A stretch of 64,000 bases of DNA from Bradyrhizobium lablabi (GCF_018129385.1 NZ_JAFCLN010000009.1:1-64000), one strand, 5' to 3'. Numbered from the stretch's first letter, positions 1-9,272 are shown. Numbers and translations: made by a program. The notes: a model not told the origin generated them from the sequence alone.

Positions 1-26
1 GGTCCAGGATTTCACCGCGAAACAAG

Positions 27-74
27 ACCTCATCCTGAGGAGCCCGCCAAAGGCGGGCGTCTCGAAGGATGGCC
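27..74. repeat. Nested palindromic intergenic repeat, copy 1
   Basis: The outer arms CATCCT and AGGATG are inverted repeats. Between them sit the conserved blocks GAGGAG and GTCTCGA and a variable inner hairpin (CCCGCC, loop AAA, GGCGGG). The same arms with a different inner hairpin recur at 49962-50005. Repeats of this style are common between genes in Bradyrhizobium. It lies downstream of the leftward hydrolase gene and may act in RNA folding or termination, which is inference. Confidence 0.7.
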
Positions 75-154
75 ACACGGAAGCCGCCTCATCAAGTTCT
101 TGCTCATATGAGATAGCCAGGACGAGCAGGATGCGAGCAGCCGTGTTGATAGTC

Positions 155-1108
155 CTAGGGGAAATATCGCTGAGCAAACTTTTGGAAATTTTCCATCAGG
201 AACTGATTTGCTCGCCTGCTGATCGGAGCGTCTGGCACCATCAAATCAAAACCATGAAAGGCTCCGTCGAATACCTCGAACTCAACCGGAACGTTGGCCC
301 GACGAAGGTTCTCAACGTAGATTTTCGTTTCATCTCGAAACGGCTCAAGACTGCCGACAAATGTGATCGTCGGCGGCAATTTCGTATAGTCTGTGCAGCG
401 TGCCGCAGCCGCGTAAGGCGTAACGTTCTCCACGCCATCGAGATAACGGGACCATGCCAGCCTGTTGGCTTGTTCATCCCATACGGGCGCGTTGTTTCCT
501 GTGGCGGAGGCGCTGTTCTGCCGGTCATCAATCATGGGATATAGCGGCATTTGAAAGGCTATTTTTGCTTCGTCGGCATCTGTGGCCTTCAGCGAGACGG
601 CCGCTGCAAGCCCTCCGCCTGCGCTATGGCCTGACACGATGAATCTGTCGGCTCTTCCGCCGAGGGAGGCCGCATTGTCCCTTATCCATAAGAGGGTGTC
701 GTAGCAGTCGTTGAATGCAGCCGGGTACGGCGATTCAACGGCCTTTCGATAGTCCGGCGCGACGATGATGCACGGCTCTGTCTCGATGAAGTCCTTGATG
801 ATTGAGCCGAACTGCTCGGGCACCCCGTGAACGTAACCGCCGCCATGCAAGTAGAGCATGATCGGCAGTGGTCCAACTGCCGCGGTTGGCCGATAGATTC
901 TCACGCGAATAGGCGGTCCGCCGTTTCTGCTGGGAATGTATCGCTCTTGGCAGACAAGTCCTCTGATGTTCTTTCCCCGCAACACGGCCCCACTGGAACG
1001 GAACACGAGCAGAGAGAACCATCTCGTGTGAAAAGAGCGCGCGATAATCCGCCCAACGGCATATGCGCCGCGCAAGTCCTTATCCACCATGTCTCTGGTG
1101 ACCTTCAT
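155..1108 (-). CDS. Alpha/beta hydrolase (HSL-type esterase/lipase)
   Basis: This 317-residue protein is an alpha/beta-hydrolase-3 family enzyme, probably a carboxylesterase. The oxyanion-hole motif HGGGYVHG lies near residues 88-95 and the nucleophile elbow GHSAG near 160-164, making Ser162 the catalytic serine. An Asp in EPFRDE and a His in FHGFD near the C-terminus complete the expected triad. Length and motif order are normal for the hormone-sensitive-lipase family, which acts on short-chain esters. No signal peptide is evident, so it is likely cytoplasmic. The natural substrate cannot be read from the sequence, and no neighbour suggests a pathway. Confidence 0.88.
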   Translation of the reverse strand: MKVTRDMVDKDLRGAYAVGRIIARSFHTRWFSLLVFRSSGAVLRGKNIRGLVCQERYIPSRNGGPPIRVRIYRPTAAVGPLPIMLYLHGGGYVHGVPEQFGSIIKDFIETEPCIIVAPDYRKAVESPYPAAFNDCYDTLLWIRDNAASLGGRADRFIVSGHSAGGGLAAAVSLKATDADEAKIAFQMPLYPMIDDRQNSASATGNNAPVWDEQANRLAWSRYLDGVENVTPYAAAARCTDYTKLPPTITFVGSLEPFRDETKIYVENLRRANVPVEFEVFDGAFHGFDLMVPDAPISRRANQFLMENFQKFAQRYFP

Positions 1109-1417
1109 CCGGCGCTTCCTGCCCCCAACTCGCAGAACTTCTCCGATCCGACGGGTAGTGTCGGCCGAAGTCCGTTTTTAGCCAATTGGCGACTAATGCA
1201 GTGCAACAAATAGCGTCCGATTCGATCACCTCTTCGGCGCGGGCGGGAGTTTTGCCGGATCGAATGCGGCCCAGGCGCACCCGACGCCCACGCCGGCCTG
1301 CTGAAGCTGCCACCCCCTCAAATTATTTTTTAATGCCGCGACCCCGGCGCCGGGTTTGCGCCCTCCTGTCTAAATGAATGCGCCATAGCGGCGTGTCACG
1401 AACCGGAGCACAGAACC
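1109..1417. other. Intergenic region upstream of the sigma-factor operon
   Basis: This divergent gap of about 309 bp separates the leftward hydrolase from the rightward sigma-factor operon. I see no convincing gene here. It must contain the promoter of the operon, and a GGAG ribosome-binding sequence precedes the ATG at 1418. I could not pick out a clear ECF-type -35/-10 pair. Confidence 0.5.
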
Positions 1418-1624
1418 ATGTGGTATAGGAAGAACGTTGGCGGGTGGGAGCGCGCGGCCAGGCTGATCGGCGGGGGCTTGATGCTCATCTGCGGCGTGGT
1501 TGCGCTGCACGCTTCGCCGCTCGGGCTACTGCTCAGCGGTGCAGGTGTGGTGACGCTGGTCACTGGCGTGTTCGGCTATTGTCCTGCTTGCGCGGTCGCC
1601 GGGCGCGAGCCGCTGAAGGGATGA
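1418..1624 (+). CDS. Small DUF2892-like membrane protein with CPAC motif
   Basis: This 68-residue protein starts at an ATG preceded by GGAG. It opens with a short polar stretch (YRKNVGGWERAARL) and then has two hydrophobic segments, the pattern of the DUF2892 inner-membrane family. A Cys-Pro-Ala-Cys motif follows the second hydrophobic segment, near residues 56-59. Its stop overlaps the start of the sigma-factor gene (ATGA at 1621-1624), so the two are probably translationally coupled. A role as membrane partner or redox sensor for the sigma factor is inference from gene order and the CPxC motif; the family has no firm biochemical function. Confidence 0.75.
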   Translation: MWYRKNVGGWERAARLIGGGLMLICGVVALHASPLGLLLSGAGVVTLVTGVFGYCPACAVAGREPLKG

Positions 1625-2175
1625 CCGCCTTGGCGCGCGTATCAGACGATCTCTTGCTCGCGGCACAGTCGGGCGACCGGCACGCGCTCACACAGCTCCT
1701 GGTGGCGCTGCAGCCGGACATTCGACGCTACGCCCGGCGTCATTGCCACCGCACCTCGGTCATCGAAGATGTGGTGCAAGAAGCACTCATCGTCGTGTAC
1801 CGGCGCGTCGGCACGATCCGCAGTCCAGCCGCACTCGCCGGCTGGTTGGTGACCGTCATCGCGCGCCTTTGCATGCTGCCGGTGCTGATGCTGATGCGCG
1901 GAGTCGAGGAACTCGCCAGCCTGGAAGCTTCACGCGAGATCGCAAAGGTCCCGCCGGACGAATTACGCATGGACTTGGTCAATGCGATCGAGTCGCTTTC
2001 GCCGTCCCATCGCGAAGTGCTGCTGCTGCGAGATCTCGAAGATCTGACGATTGGGGAAATCGCCGGGCGGCTCGGCGTGACGCGCGAAGCGGCCAAAAGC
2101 CGCCTGCGCCGCGCCCGCACATTGGTGCGCGAATACCTGCTCGGCACAACGGACAGCGGACGAGAGGGCACATGA
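1621..2175 (+). CDS. ECF-type RNA polymerase sigma factor
   Basis: This is a 184-residue sigma-70 family protein of extracytoplasmic-function size. An N-terminal region-2 segment contains the DVVQEALIVVYRRV helix, and a C-terminal region-4 helix-turn-helix reads LTIGEIAGRLGVTREAAKSRLRRAR. The start at 1621 is chosen because it forms an ATGA overlap with the upstream small membrane protein; the frame stays open further upstream but overlaps that gene. The stop overlaps the ATG of the next gene in the same way. No classical anti-sigma factor with a zinc HxxxCxxC motif is present. The two flanking small CPxC membrane proteins are the only candidates for membrane regulators. Confidence 0.88.
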   Translation: MTALARVSDDLLLAAQSGDRHALTQLLVALQPDIRRYARRHCHRTSVIEDVVQEALIVVYRRVGTIRSPAALAGWLVTVIARLCMLPVLMLMRGVEELASLEASREIAKVPPDELRMDLVNAIESLSPSHREVLLLRDLEDLTIGEIAGRLGVTREAAKSRLRRARTLVREYLLGTTDSGREGT

Positions 2176-2411
2176 AATACTTTCGTGGAATCGGCATGTT
2201 CGGGAGTGCCTTCCTGGGCGCACATCTGATGCGCGGCGCAGCTGCGGCGGCGCTACTCGCGTGGGCCATTGTCCACCAGACCGCGCACCCTTGGCTATCC
2301 CTAAGCGCGGGCGTTGCCGCCCTCGTCGCGCTACGCGGATGCCCGATGTGCTGGACGGTGGGCTTGGTCGAGACGCTTTCGCGGGGCCGTCGCGATTCAA
2401 CGCTAGGATAG
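2172..2411 (+). CDS. Small membrane protein with CPMC motif
   Basis: This 79-residue protein begins at the ATG overlapping the sigma-factor stop (2172-2175). It has two hydrophobic stretches (about residues 20-35 and 42-55) followed by GCPMCW, and ends in a charged tail. Architecture and the CPxC motif echo the 68-residue protein on the other side of the sigma gene, so the two may be diverged relatives. It may be DUF2892-like but the match is weak. A regulatory role towards the sigma factor is inferred only from the overlapping gene order. Confidence 0.65.
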   Translation: MKYFRGIGMFGSAFLGAHLMRGAAAAALLAWAIVHQTAHPWLSLSAGVAALVALRGCPMCWTVGLVETLSRGRRDSTLG

Positions 2412-2556
2412 TTGTTGGCGTGCATGAGCCGGCGCCTCGATGTCGGGGCCGGCGCGCCGTGGCCGATGAAGATGGGCACTACCTGTTCGCCGTGGCGCTA
2501 TGATGCAGCGGTTCAATTTTGCCGACCGCCTTGCGACGGGACGGGAAGGAGGTGCC

Positions 2557-3066
2557 ATGCCGAAAACGATCGCGCTATTGGGCTCTGCCCTCTTCTTTGC
2601 GGTTGCGCCCACGACGGTGGCCGGTGTCGTGCCGTGGTGGATTTCGCAATGGCGTCTGCAAGCGCCGTTCTTCGATCTCCAGCCTATCCGATGGTTCGGC
2701 GTGGCTCTGATCCTGCTCGGCATTCCGGTGTTGGTCGAAACCTTCATGCGATTTGCGCTGCAAGGCGGCGGCACGCCAGCGCCGGTCGCACCACCGCAAC
2801 ATTTGGTGATCACCGGCCCCAATCGTTATGTCCGCAATCCGATCTATCTTGCCCTGGTGGCGATTGTACTGGGCCAAGGACTGATCCTCGGAAACGCAGG
2901 GCTTCTGGTCTACGGCGCGCTACTGTGGATAGGCTTCCACATCTTCGTGCTGGCTTATGAGGAGCCGACGCTGCATGAGACATTTGGAGCGGAGTACGAC
3001 GCCTATTGCGCCAACGTGTCGCGCTGGTTGCCACGCTTGCCCGGCTCTACGTCGGCGTCGTCCTGA
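2557..3066 (+). CDS. Isoprenylcysteine carboxyl methyltransferase-like membrane protein
   Basis: This 169-residue protein belongs to the ICMT/PEMT-like membrane methyltransferase superfamily. The signature GPNRYVRNPIYLA in the middle and EEPTLHETFGAEYDAY near the C-terminus are the conserved S-adenosylmethionine-binding and substrate-side motifs. Several hydrophobic helices are evident. The start at 2557 is preferred over an in-frame ATG at 2500 because AAGGAGG lies four bases upstream. It follows the sigma-factor operon by about 145 bp in the same direction and may be co-transcribed. The substrate is unknown; bacterial members methylate varied small molecules or lipids. Confidence 0.8.
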   Translation: MPKTIALLGSALFFAVAPTTVAGVVPWWISQWRLQAPFFDLQPIRWFGVALILLGIPVLVETFMRFALQGGGTPAPVAPPQHLVITGPNRYVRNPIYLALVAIVLGQGLILGNAGLLVYGALLWIGFHIFVLAYEEPTLHETFGAEYDAYCANVSRWLPRLPGSTSASS

Positions 3067-3154
3067 TCGACCGCGATTTGCGAGTGCCGCGGCCATCGTC
3101 GCCGGATCGTGGGCGTTGTGTACGATCACATGCGCCCCAGTCTGAGGGCACCGG

Positions 3155-4447
3155 TTATCGCAGCGTGGCGATCACCTTTGCCGGGACGGGCGGCCGAAGA
3201 CCCAGCCCCCGGGAAAACTTCGGACGCTTCGATGCCGGCAATCTTTCCGGAAGCTGTCCGAAATACGCAATGGCTTGCGTCATCGCACCTCTGATGGCCG
3301 GCTCGATCTTCGCGCAAATAAACCAGCAGACCAGGACAAGCATGCCGAGCTGGACCCACACGGCCGAGGTGGCATCGAGACCAGCATCGACCAGGACACG
3401 AATAATCGCCGTGCCAACGACGTTGTGGGTGAGATAGAGCGGATAGGTGATCAGCCCGAGCGTTCTCCAGTAAGCTGGTGCTTCGGGCGAAGCGGTGGCT
3501 GCAGAGCGCCTGTTCCTGTTCGCGCACCAGGCAATAAGGCCCACCGCCGCCGCCCAAACCATGATCGGCACAAGGGCTGATTGACCAGAGATGGCCGGTA
3601 TGCTCGTCAGAAAGAACGAGGCAAAGAAGTAGATTTCTGCGGCCCCCGAAAGACAGGTGACGGCGACGGCGAGCCGTTCGAGCGCCGTCAATTCCCTGTT
3701 TGCCGAAATGAAAAGCCAGATGCCCAGCGCAAAGAAGCAGCCATGGGTCAACAGGAATGCCGCGCACGGCACCCGGAACATCAGAATGACGAGATAGGGC
3801 AGGTCGGATGGCGTCGTGCATGACAGGATCAGCAGCGCCACAGCGTTGAACGCCGCGCTGTAGATGGTGAGACCAAAAGCCAGGTGCCGCAGCGTGATCT
3901 TCTTCGTCAGCATCGCGCAAAACACGAGCCCATAAAACGCCATCTCGGCGGCCAGTGTCCAATAGACGCCATCGAGCCAGTCACCCGTGACTCCCTTGGG
4001 AACGAGCGTCATGGCGTGGATGTAGGGCTGGATGAATTCGGATGCTTTACCAGTGCCAAACAGGACCAGAACGAGGAGAGTCGCGGTGGCGCAAACCCAG
4101 ACCGCCGGATAGAGCCGGAGAGCGCGGCCAAGAAGAAACTCTGTCGGGGAAGACTTGCTCGCGGAATTCGCTATGACGAAACCGGAAATAACAAAGAAGA
4201 TCTCAACACCCACCCAGCCGAACCATGTGAAGGGCGCGGCGGCCGGGTATAGAACATCGGCGGCGACGTAGCGCTCGAAACCGGGGACGCCAATCGAAAC
4301 CCAGGCCCAGGACCAGAACATCTGGTGAAAAATGGCGACGCCGAGGGCAGCCCCGAAGCGCAGCGGATCCAGCAGGGGAAAATGGTTCTTCACGGAAGTG
4401 CTTCCAATCCATGAAACGATCCTGTTGCAGATACTGGATCCCTTCAT
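3155..4447 (-). CDS. Acyltransferase-3 family membrane protein (OafA/YrhL-like)
   Basis: This 430-residue integral membrane protein has the acyltransferase-3 pattern. It opens with LLDPLRFGAALGVAIFHQ, where the histidine after the first helix is the conserved acyl-transfer residue, and then continues through about ten hydrophobic helices including GWVGVEIFFVISGFVIA and LITYPLYLTHNVVG. Such proteins transfer acetyl or other acyl groups from cytoplasmic donors to exported sugars such as O-antigen, exopolysaccharide or Nod factor. The acceptor cannot be told from context because no glycan cluster is adjacent. It converges with the methyltransferase gene, which ends 88 bp away. Confidence 0.85.
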   Translation of the reverse strand: MKGSSICNRIVSWIGSTSVKNHFPLLDPLRFGAALGVAIFHQMFWSWAWVSIGVPGFERYVAADVLYPAAAPFTWFGWVGVEIFFVISGFVIANSASKSSPTEFLLGRALRLYPAVWVCATATLLVLVLFGTGKASEFIQPYIHAMTLVPKGVTGDWLDGVYWTLAAEMAFYGLVFCAMLTKKITLRHLAFGLTIYSAAFNAVALLILSCTTPSDLPYLVILMFRVPCAAFLLTHGCFFALGIWLFISANRELTALERLAVAVTCLSGAAEIYFFASFFLTSIPAISGQSALVPIMVWAAAVGLIAWCANRNRRSAATASPEAPAYWRTLGLITYPLYLTHNVVGTAIIRVLVDAGLDATSAVWVQLGMLVLVCWFICAKIEPAIRGAMTQAIAYFGQLPERLPASKRPKFSRGLGLRPPVPAKVIATLR

Positions 4448-4661
4448 TGGGCTCTTTGAGCTTGGTCACACTTTCGCCGCCCATGGTTCAAATGCGCAGG
4501 ATCTTCGCGTGCATTAACGAGCGCTATGTCGCCCTGGACAAGTAATCGCGATCAGAAGCCGCATACAGCCATGCGAGGCGCCTTCGCGCTGTGTGATCTT
4601 CCTCACGGCGTCAATGAACGTTTGCCCAGAGACTGCGCCGGAAGCGATCGACCGCGCCCGG

Positions 4662-5030
4662 CTATTCCTTCCCGAACTGATGCTTCAGCTCGACCTTTGC
4701 CCGCTCCAGCCGCGCGCGTTGTGTTTTCGGCAGGGTCTTGCCGGCACGGTTGATATAGAAGGTCAGCATCGACAGGGCCGAGCGATAGGCGCCGGATTTG
4801 CGGCGCGAGCTTTGCTCCGCGGAGCGCTTGAGCGAGGATGCGATCTTCTTCGCGCTGGTCTGCTTGAAGACGCCTTTCTTGAGATCGAGCGAATCGCTCT
4901 CCCGCGTGACGCGTTGCGACCAGCGCTTTGACGGAGCCTTGCGCGCACCGGTCTTTCGCCGGGCGCTTGTCTTGCGTGCGGACGTTTTTCGCGCCGTCTT
5001 CTTCGTTGCAGTTTTGCGACGTGCGGCCAT
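4662..5030 (-). CDS. DUF3175 basic protein
   Basis: This 122-residue protein has a highly basic N-terminus made of Lys/Arg/Thr/Ala repeats (about residues 3-35), followed by a conserved block with SKRWSQRVTRESDSLDL, a KKIASSLKRSAEQSSRRK stretch and an AYRSALSMLTFYINRAGK segment. This matches the DUF3175 family as I know it. The start at 5030 is chosen over an ATG 36 bases upstream because GGAG lies just before it. The histone-H1-like basic tail suggests nucleic-acid binding, which is inference; the function is unknown. Confidence 0.75.
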   Translation of the reverse strand: MAARRKTATKKTARKTSARKTSARRKTGARKAPSKRWSQRVTRESDSLDLKKGVFKQTSAKKIASSLKRSAEQSSRRKSGAYRSALSMLTFYINRAGKTLPKTQRARLERAKVELKHQFGKE

Positions 5031-5198
5031 GGCGGTCTCCTTCACAACGTTCTGAAACCGCTGCAAAAGCCGATCCGTTCCTATCCCGCAATGCGGGAAC
5101 CCTTGCAGTGTCCGGACGTTGTCTTGGCGGCAGGCATCATGGCTGTCGCCAAAACAGAGTGAGAACCTTGGGGCAATGGTTCCCGAGGTGCTTGCTCA

Positions 5199-6707
5199 TT
5201 GGTTGATGTAATGGATCTACAGGGAAAGCGCCGCGATACGGCATTGAGCGAGGGTGCGCCAGCGCCCGCAACTATCGCTCAGAGCAATGACCGGGTCATC
5301 GAGACCAGTATCCCTTCGCGGCTCGACAATCTGCGCTGGAGCGGATTTCACACGCGTGTCGTATTGGCGCTCGGCATCACCTGGGTCCTGGATGGTCTTG
5401 AAGTCACGCTCGCCGGCGCGTTGTCGGGCGCGCTGAAGGAAAGTCCGACACTGCAATTCTCCAATTTCGATGTCGGCATTGCCAACAGCGCATATCTCGC
5501 CGGCGCTGTGCTCGGCGCGATCGGCTTTGGCTGGCTGACCGACCGGATCGGGCGCAAGAAATTGTTCTTCATCACGCTGGCGCTTTATCTCGCAGCCACC
5601 GCAGCCACCGCGCTGTCCTGGAGCGTCGCAAGCTACGCGTTTTTCCGCTTCCTCACCGGCGCGGGCATCGGCGGCGAGTACACCGCGATCAATTCGACGA
5701 TCCAGGAACTGGTGCCGGCGCATTATCGCGGCTGGACCGATCTCGTTATCAACGGCAGCTTCTGGCTCGGCGCAGCCCTGGGCGCGGTGGCCGCCATCGT
5801 GCTGCTCGACCCGGCCTGGTTCGCGCCCGATCACGGCTGGCGGCTCGCCTATCTCACCGGCGCGGTACTTGGACTTATCGTTTTCGTGATGCGGATGTGG
5901 ATCCCGGAAAGTCCGCGCTGGCTCATGATCCATGGCCGTCCCGACGAGGCGCATGCGATCGTCGACGAGATCGAAAAGTCCGTGCCTGAACGCCTGCAAG
6001 CGCAACCGGTAGCGCAGAAGGTCAGAATCAGGATGCGCGACCATACGCCGCTCTCCGAAGTCGCGCATACGCTATTCCATACCTATCGGCAGCGCTCGCT
6101 CGTGGGCCTTGTGCTGATGGCGGCGCAGGCGTTCTTCTACAACGCGATCTTCTTCACCTTCGCGCTGGTGCTGACCGATTTCTTCGGCATCCCGTCCAAC
6201 CATGTCGGCTGGTACATCCTGCCATTCGCGGCCGGAAATTTTTTGGGGCCGCTGCTGCTCGGCCGGCTGTTCGATACGATCGGCCGCCGCAAGATGATCA
6301 CGTTCACCTATGGCGTTTCCGGCGTGCTGCTGGCGCTGTCGGGTTATCTGTTCTCGATCGGCGCCTTGAGCGCGCAGACCCAGACCATCGCGTGGATGGT
6401 GATCTTCTTCTTCGCCTCGCCCGCGGCGAGCGCGGCATATCTCACCGTGAGCGAAACCTTCCCGCTGGAAGTCCGAGCGCTGGCGATTGCGTTGTTCTAT
6501 GCCATCGGAACGGGGATCGGCGGCGTGATCGGGCCTGCGCTGTTCGGCGTGCTGATCGATACCGGCTCGCGCAACAGCGTATTTGCCGGCTATCTCTTGG
6601 GAGCGGCCTTGATGATCGTGGCGGCCGCGGTGGCCTGGCGCTACTGCATCGCCGCCGAGCGGAAATCGCTTGAGTCGGTCGCAAAGCCGCTGGCATTTTT
6701 GGAGTAG
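5199..6707 (+). CDS. MFS transporter (metabolite:proton symporter type)
   Basis: This is a major facilitator superfamily protein of about 500 residues with twelve predicted membrane helices. The loop-2/3 signature appears as GWLTDRIGRKKLFF, and a second copy after helix 8 reads GRLFDTIGRRKMI. The stretch RFLTGAGIGGEYTAINSTIQELVP is typical of the sugar and metabolite symporter branch. The start is uncertain: a TTG at 5199 has GAGGTG upstream, while an ATG at 5211 has no good ribosome-binding site. It lies three bases before otsB, so co-transcription with trehalose synthesis genes is likely. The substrate is not determined. Confidence 0.85.
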   Translation: MVDVMDLQGKRRDTALSEGAPAPATIAQSNDRVIETSIPSRLDNLRWSGFHTRVVLALGITWVLDGLEVTLAGALSGALKESPTLQFSNFDVGIANSAYLAGAVLGAIGFGWLTDRIGRKKLFFITLALYLAATAATALSWSVASYAFFRFLTGAGIGGEYTAINSTIQELVPAHYRGWTDLVINGSFWLGAALGAVAAIVLLDPAWFAPDHGWRLAYLTGAVLGLIVFVMRMWIPESPRWLMIHGRPDEAHAIVDEIEKSVPERLQAQPVAQKVRIRMRDHTPLSEVAHTLFHTYRQRSLVGLVLMAAQAFFYNAIFFTFALVLTDFFGIPSNHVGWYILPFAAGNFLGPLLLGRLFDTIGRRKMITFTYGVSGVLLALSGYLFSIGALSAQTQTIAWMVIFFFASPAASAAYLTVSETFPLEVRALAIALFYAIGTGIGGVIGPALFGVLIDTGSRNSVFAGYLLGAALMIVAAAVAWRYCIAAERKSLESVAKPLAFLE

Positions 6708-6710
6708 GAT

Positions 6711-7565
6711 ATGACGGATCAGGAAATGGTAGATCAGGACTTGGCTGAGAAACCGATGACGGACGAGTTGTTACCCGAAGACGACGAGGCGCCGGATGCC
6801 GTTCCGGTGCCGAGCTCGCTTGTCCCTCATTTGAGCCAGACCGCCGTGCTGCTCGACATCGACGGCACGCTGCTCGATCTCGCACCGACCCCGCGCGAAG
6901 TGTGGGTGCCGCCGGGTCTCGCCAAAACATTGCACCGGCTGCATCAGCGCACCAACGGCGCGCTCGCGCTGGTCAGCGGTCGTTCGCTCAACGACATCGA
7001 TCTGATTTTTGCACCCGACGTGTTTCCCGCCGTCGGCGGTCACGGTGCAGAGATGCGGCTCGAAGCCGATGCCGAAGCGGTCGCTGCCCATGCGCCGCCG
7101 ATGGACAAGGAGTTGAAGCGGCGCCTTGCCGCGATCGCGCGGCTCAGTCCGGGAATATTGCTGGAAGACAAGGGCTACTCGCTGGCGCTGCACTATCGCC
7201 TCGCGCCGCATGCGGAGAGAGCGATCTATGAGGCGGTGTCGCTGATCCGCGCCGATCTGCCGAATGCGCCGATCGAGGTGCTGCCGGGAAAACAGGTCTG
7301 CGAGATCAAGCATTCCGGATTCACCAAGGCGACCGGCGTGCGGGAACTGATGACGCATGCACCATTCAAGGGGCGCCGCCCGTTCTTCATCGGCGACGAC
7401 GTCACGGACGAAACCGTGTTTGCGATCATGCCTGACCTCGACGGCCTTGCGTTTTCCGTCGGCCGTCGCGCCAAGGGTGTCGCCGGGCATTTCGATGCAC
7501 CGAGCGACGTGCGTGAGTTCCTCGCGCATCTGCTCGACGACGAGCGAGAAATTTTGTCGACCTGA
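6711..7565 (+). CDS. otsB: Trehalose-6-phosphate phosphatase
   Basis: This 284-residue HAD-superfamily phosphatase removes phosphate from trehalose 6-phosphate, the second step of trehalose synthesis. The nucleophile motif LLDIDGTLLD has Asp49 and Asp51 in the DxDGT position. VSGRSLNDI and the C-terminal GDDVTDE motif are the other HAD signatures expected of OtsB. An acidic N-terminal extension of about 40 residues precedes the catalytic domain. It is followed 252 bp later by otsA in the same direction, supporting the assignment. Trehalose protects against osmotic stress and desiccation in rhizobia. Confidence 0.93.
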   Translation: MTDQEMVDQDLAEKPMTDELLPEDDEAPDAVPVPSSLVPHLSQTAVLLDIDGTLLDLAPTPREVWVPPGLAKTLHRLHQRTNGALALVSGRSLNDIDLIFAPDVFPAVGGHGAEMRLEADAEAVAAHAPPMDKELKRRLAAIARLSPGILLEDKGYSLALHYRLAPHAERAIYEAVSLIRADLPNAPIEVLPGKQVCEIKHSGFTKATGVRELMTHAPFKGRRPFFIGDDVTDETVFAIMPDLDGLAFSVGRRAKGVAGHFDAPSDVREFLAHLLDDEREILST

Positions 7566-7580
7566 TCGCTATCCGTCTGT

Positions 7581-7599
7581 CTTTCCTCGGTGAGGAAAG
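7581..7599. terminator. Hairpin downstream of otsB
   Basis: An eight-base perfect inverted repeat (CTTTCCTC and GAGGAAAG) with a three-base loop lies 15 bases after the otsB stop. No run of T follows, so it may be a weak terminator or an RNA-processing hairpin between otsB and otsA. Confidence 0.4.
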
Positions 7600-7817
7600 G
7601 GACGCACCGCTGCCATAATCCTTGCTGGGTTTTTCCATCATCGATTTGAATGCGGTTCTTTTGCGCATGCAAATGCACATAGCGCGAAATTTCTTTTCGT
7701 GTGACCACGCGAGTTCCGCTTGCTGCGCCCGAATTTGGTTTCAATTGGCGGAAATCTTGGCCAGGAACCATATTGATGAATGGTTGTTAACACGATGGAA
7801 TCATCAGGAGGGGACCT

Positions 7818-9272
7818 GTGAACCTCGTCGTTGTTTCAAACCGCGTCGCGCGCGGAAAACCCAACGAACCCATGACCGGTGGGCTGGCGGCTGCATTGCT
7901 GCCGGTGGTGGAGCACTCCGGTGCGATCTGGGTCGGCTCGTCCGGCCGGGTCCGTGATGGGAACTTGAAAGAACCGTTTGCGGAAATCGAGTCGCTGGGC
8001 GCGGGTGCGCTCGCCATGCTCGATCTGCCGGCGGCGCATTATGGCGGTTACTACGAAGGCTTCGCCAATTCGGCGTTGTGGCCGGCGTTGCATTCGCGCG
8101 CCGATCTGATCCGCGCGACGCAGGAAGACTATGTCTCCTATCGCGAGGTGAACGCCTTCATGGCGCGTGCGCTGCTGCGATTCCGCAAGCCCGATTCCGT
8201 GTTCTGGATTCAGGATTATCATTTCCTGGCGCTCGGCGCCGAGCTGCGCGATCTCGGCGTGACGCAGCCGATCGGCTTCTTCCTGCACACGCCCTGGCCC
8301 TCGCGCGCGCTGATCGGCGGCGTACCGCATCATCGCGAGCTGATCGAGGCGATGCTTGCATATGATCTCATCGGTTTCCAGACCGAGGAGGACCGTGAGA
8401 ATTTCCTGTCCTATATCGAGCACGACCTCGGCCTTGAGGTGAATGAAGGCGTGGTGCGCTCGCATCACGGCCGCATGCGCGCCGCGGTGTTTCCGATCGG
8501 GATCGACCCGCAAAAATTCGCGCAGCTTGCGCAGAAGGCCATGACGCATCCCGACGTGTCGCGGCTGCGCCGCAGCCTGAACGGCGAAAAGCTTGCGATC
8601 GGCGTCGACCGGCTCGACTACTCGAAAGGTCTCGTCAACCGCATCAAGGCGTTCGACCGGATGTGGACCGCGCAGCCGCAGCTTGCGCGCACCATCTCGC
8701 TGTTGCAGATCGCTACCCCCTCGCGCGGCGCGATCGAGGCCTACGGCAATCTGCAAAGCGAGGTGGCAAAGCTCGTTACCGACGTCAACGGAATCCATGG
8801 CGAGGTCGACTGGACGCCGATCCGCTATCTCAACAAGGGATTTGGTCAGGCGGTGCTCGCCGGCCTCTACCGCACCGCGCAGGTCGGCGTGGTGACGCCG
8901 CTGCAGGACGGCATGAATCTCGTCGCCAAGGAATATGTCGCAGCCCAGAATCCGGCCGATCCCGGCGTGCTGGTGCTGTCGAAATTCGCCGGCGCGGCCA
9001 ATGAGCTCGATACCGCGCTGATCGTCAATCCGCACGATATCGACGGCATGGCCAAGACGATCGCAACCGCGGTCTCGATGCCGCTGACCGAACGGCGGAT
9101 GCGCTGGGAAGCGATGATGGAGAAGCTCAACGCCGGCACGATCGAGCAATGGTTCAACGATTTCGTCGAAGCGCTGCGCGAGACGCAGTTCGTCAAGAGC
9201 GAGATCGGGCCGATCGTGACCGAGCCCGCGCTGTGGCCGGTCCGCTCATCCCAGGGCGCGCGCTATCACTGA
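7818..9272 (+). CDS. otsA: Alpha,alpha-trehalose-phosphate synthase (UDP-forming)
   Basis: This 484-residue GT20 glycosyltransferase makes trehalose 6-phosphate from UDP-glucose and glucose 6-phosphate. It starts with NLVVVSNRVARGK, and carries WIQDYHFLALGAELR, FFLHTPWPSRAL, the GVDRLDYSKGL loop and TPLQDGMNLVAKEYVAAQ, all hallmark OtsA segments. Length is typical. The start codon is GTG at 7818 with AGGAGGGG a few bases upstream. It works with otsB just upstream. Confidence 0.95.
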   Translation: MNLVVVSNRVARGKPNEPMTGGLAAALLPVVEHSGAIWVGSSGRVRDGNLKEPFAEIESLGAGALAMLDLPAAHYGGYYEGFANSALWPALHSRADLIRATQEDYVSYREVNAFMARALLRFRKPDSVFWIQDYHFLALGAELRDLGVTQPIGFFLHTPWPSRALIGGVPHHRELIEAMLAYDLIGFQTEEDRENFLSYIEHDLGLEVNEGVVRSHHGRMRAAVFPIGIDPQKFAQLAQKAMTHPDVSRLRRSLNGEKLAIGVDRLDYSKGLVNRIKAFDRMWTAQPQLARTISLLQIATPSRGAIEAYGNLQSEVAKLVTDVNGIHGEVDWTPIRYLNKGFGQAVLAGLYRTAQVGVVTPLQDGMNLVAKEYVAAQNPADPGVLVLSKFAGAANELDTALIVNPHDIDGMAKTIATAVSMPLTERRMRWEAMMEKLNAGTIEQWFNDFVEALRETQFVKSEIGPIVTEPALWPVRSSQGARYH

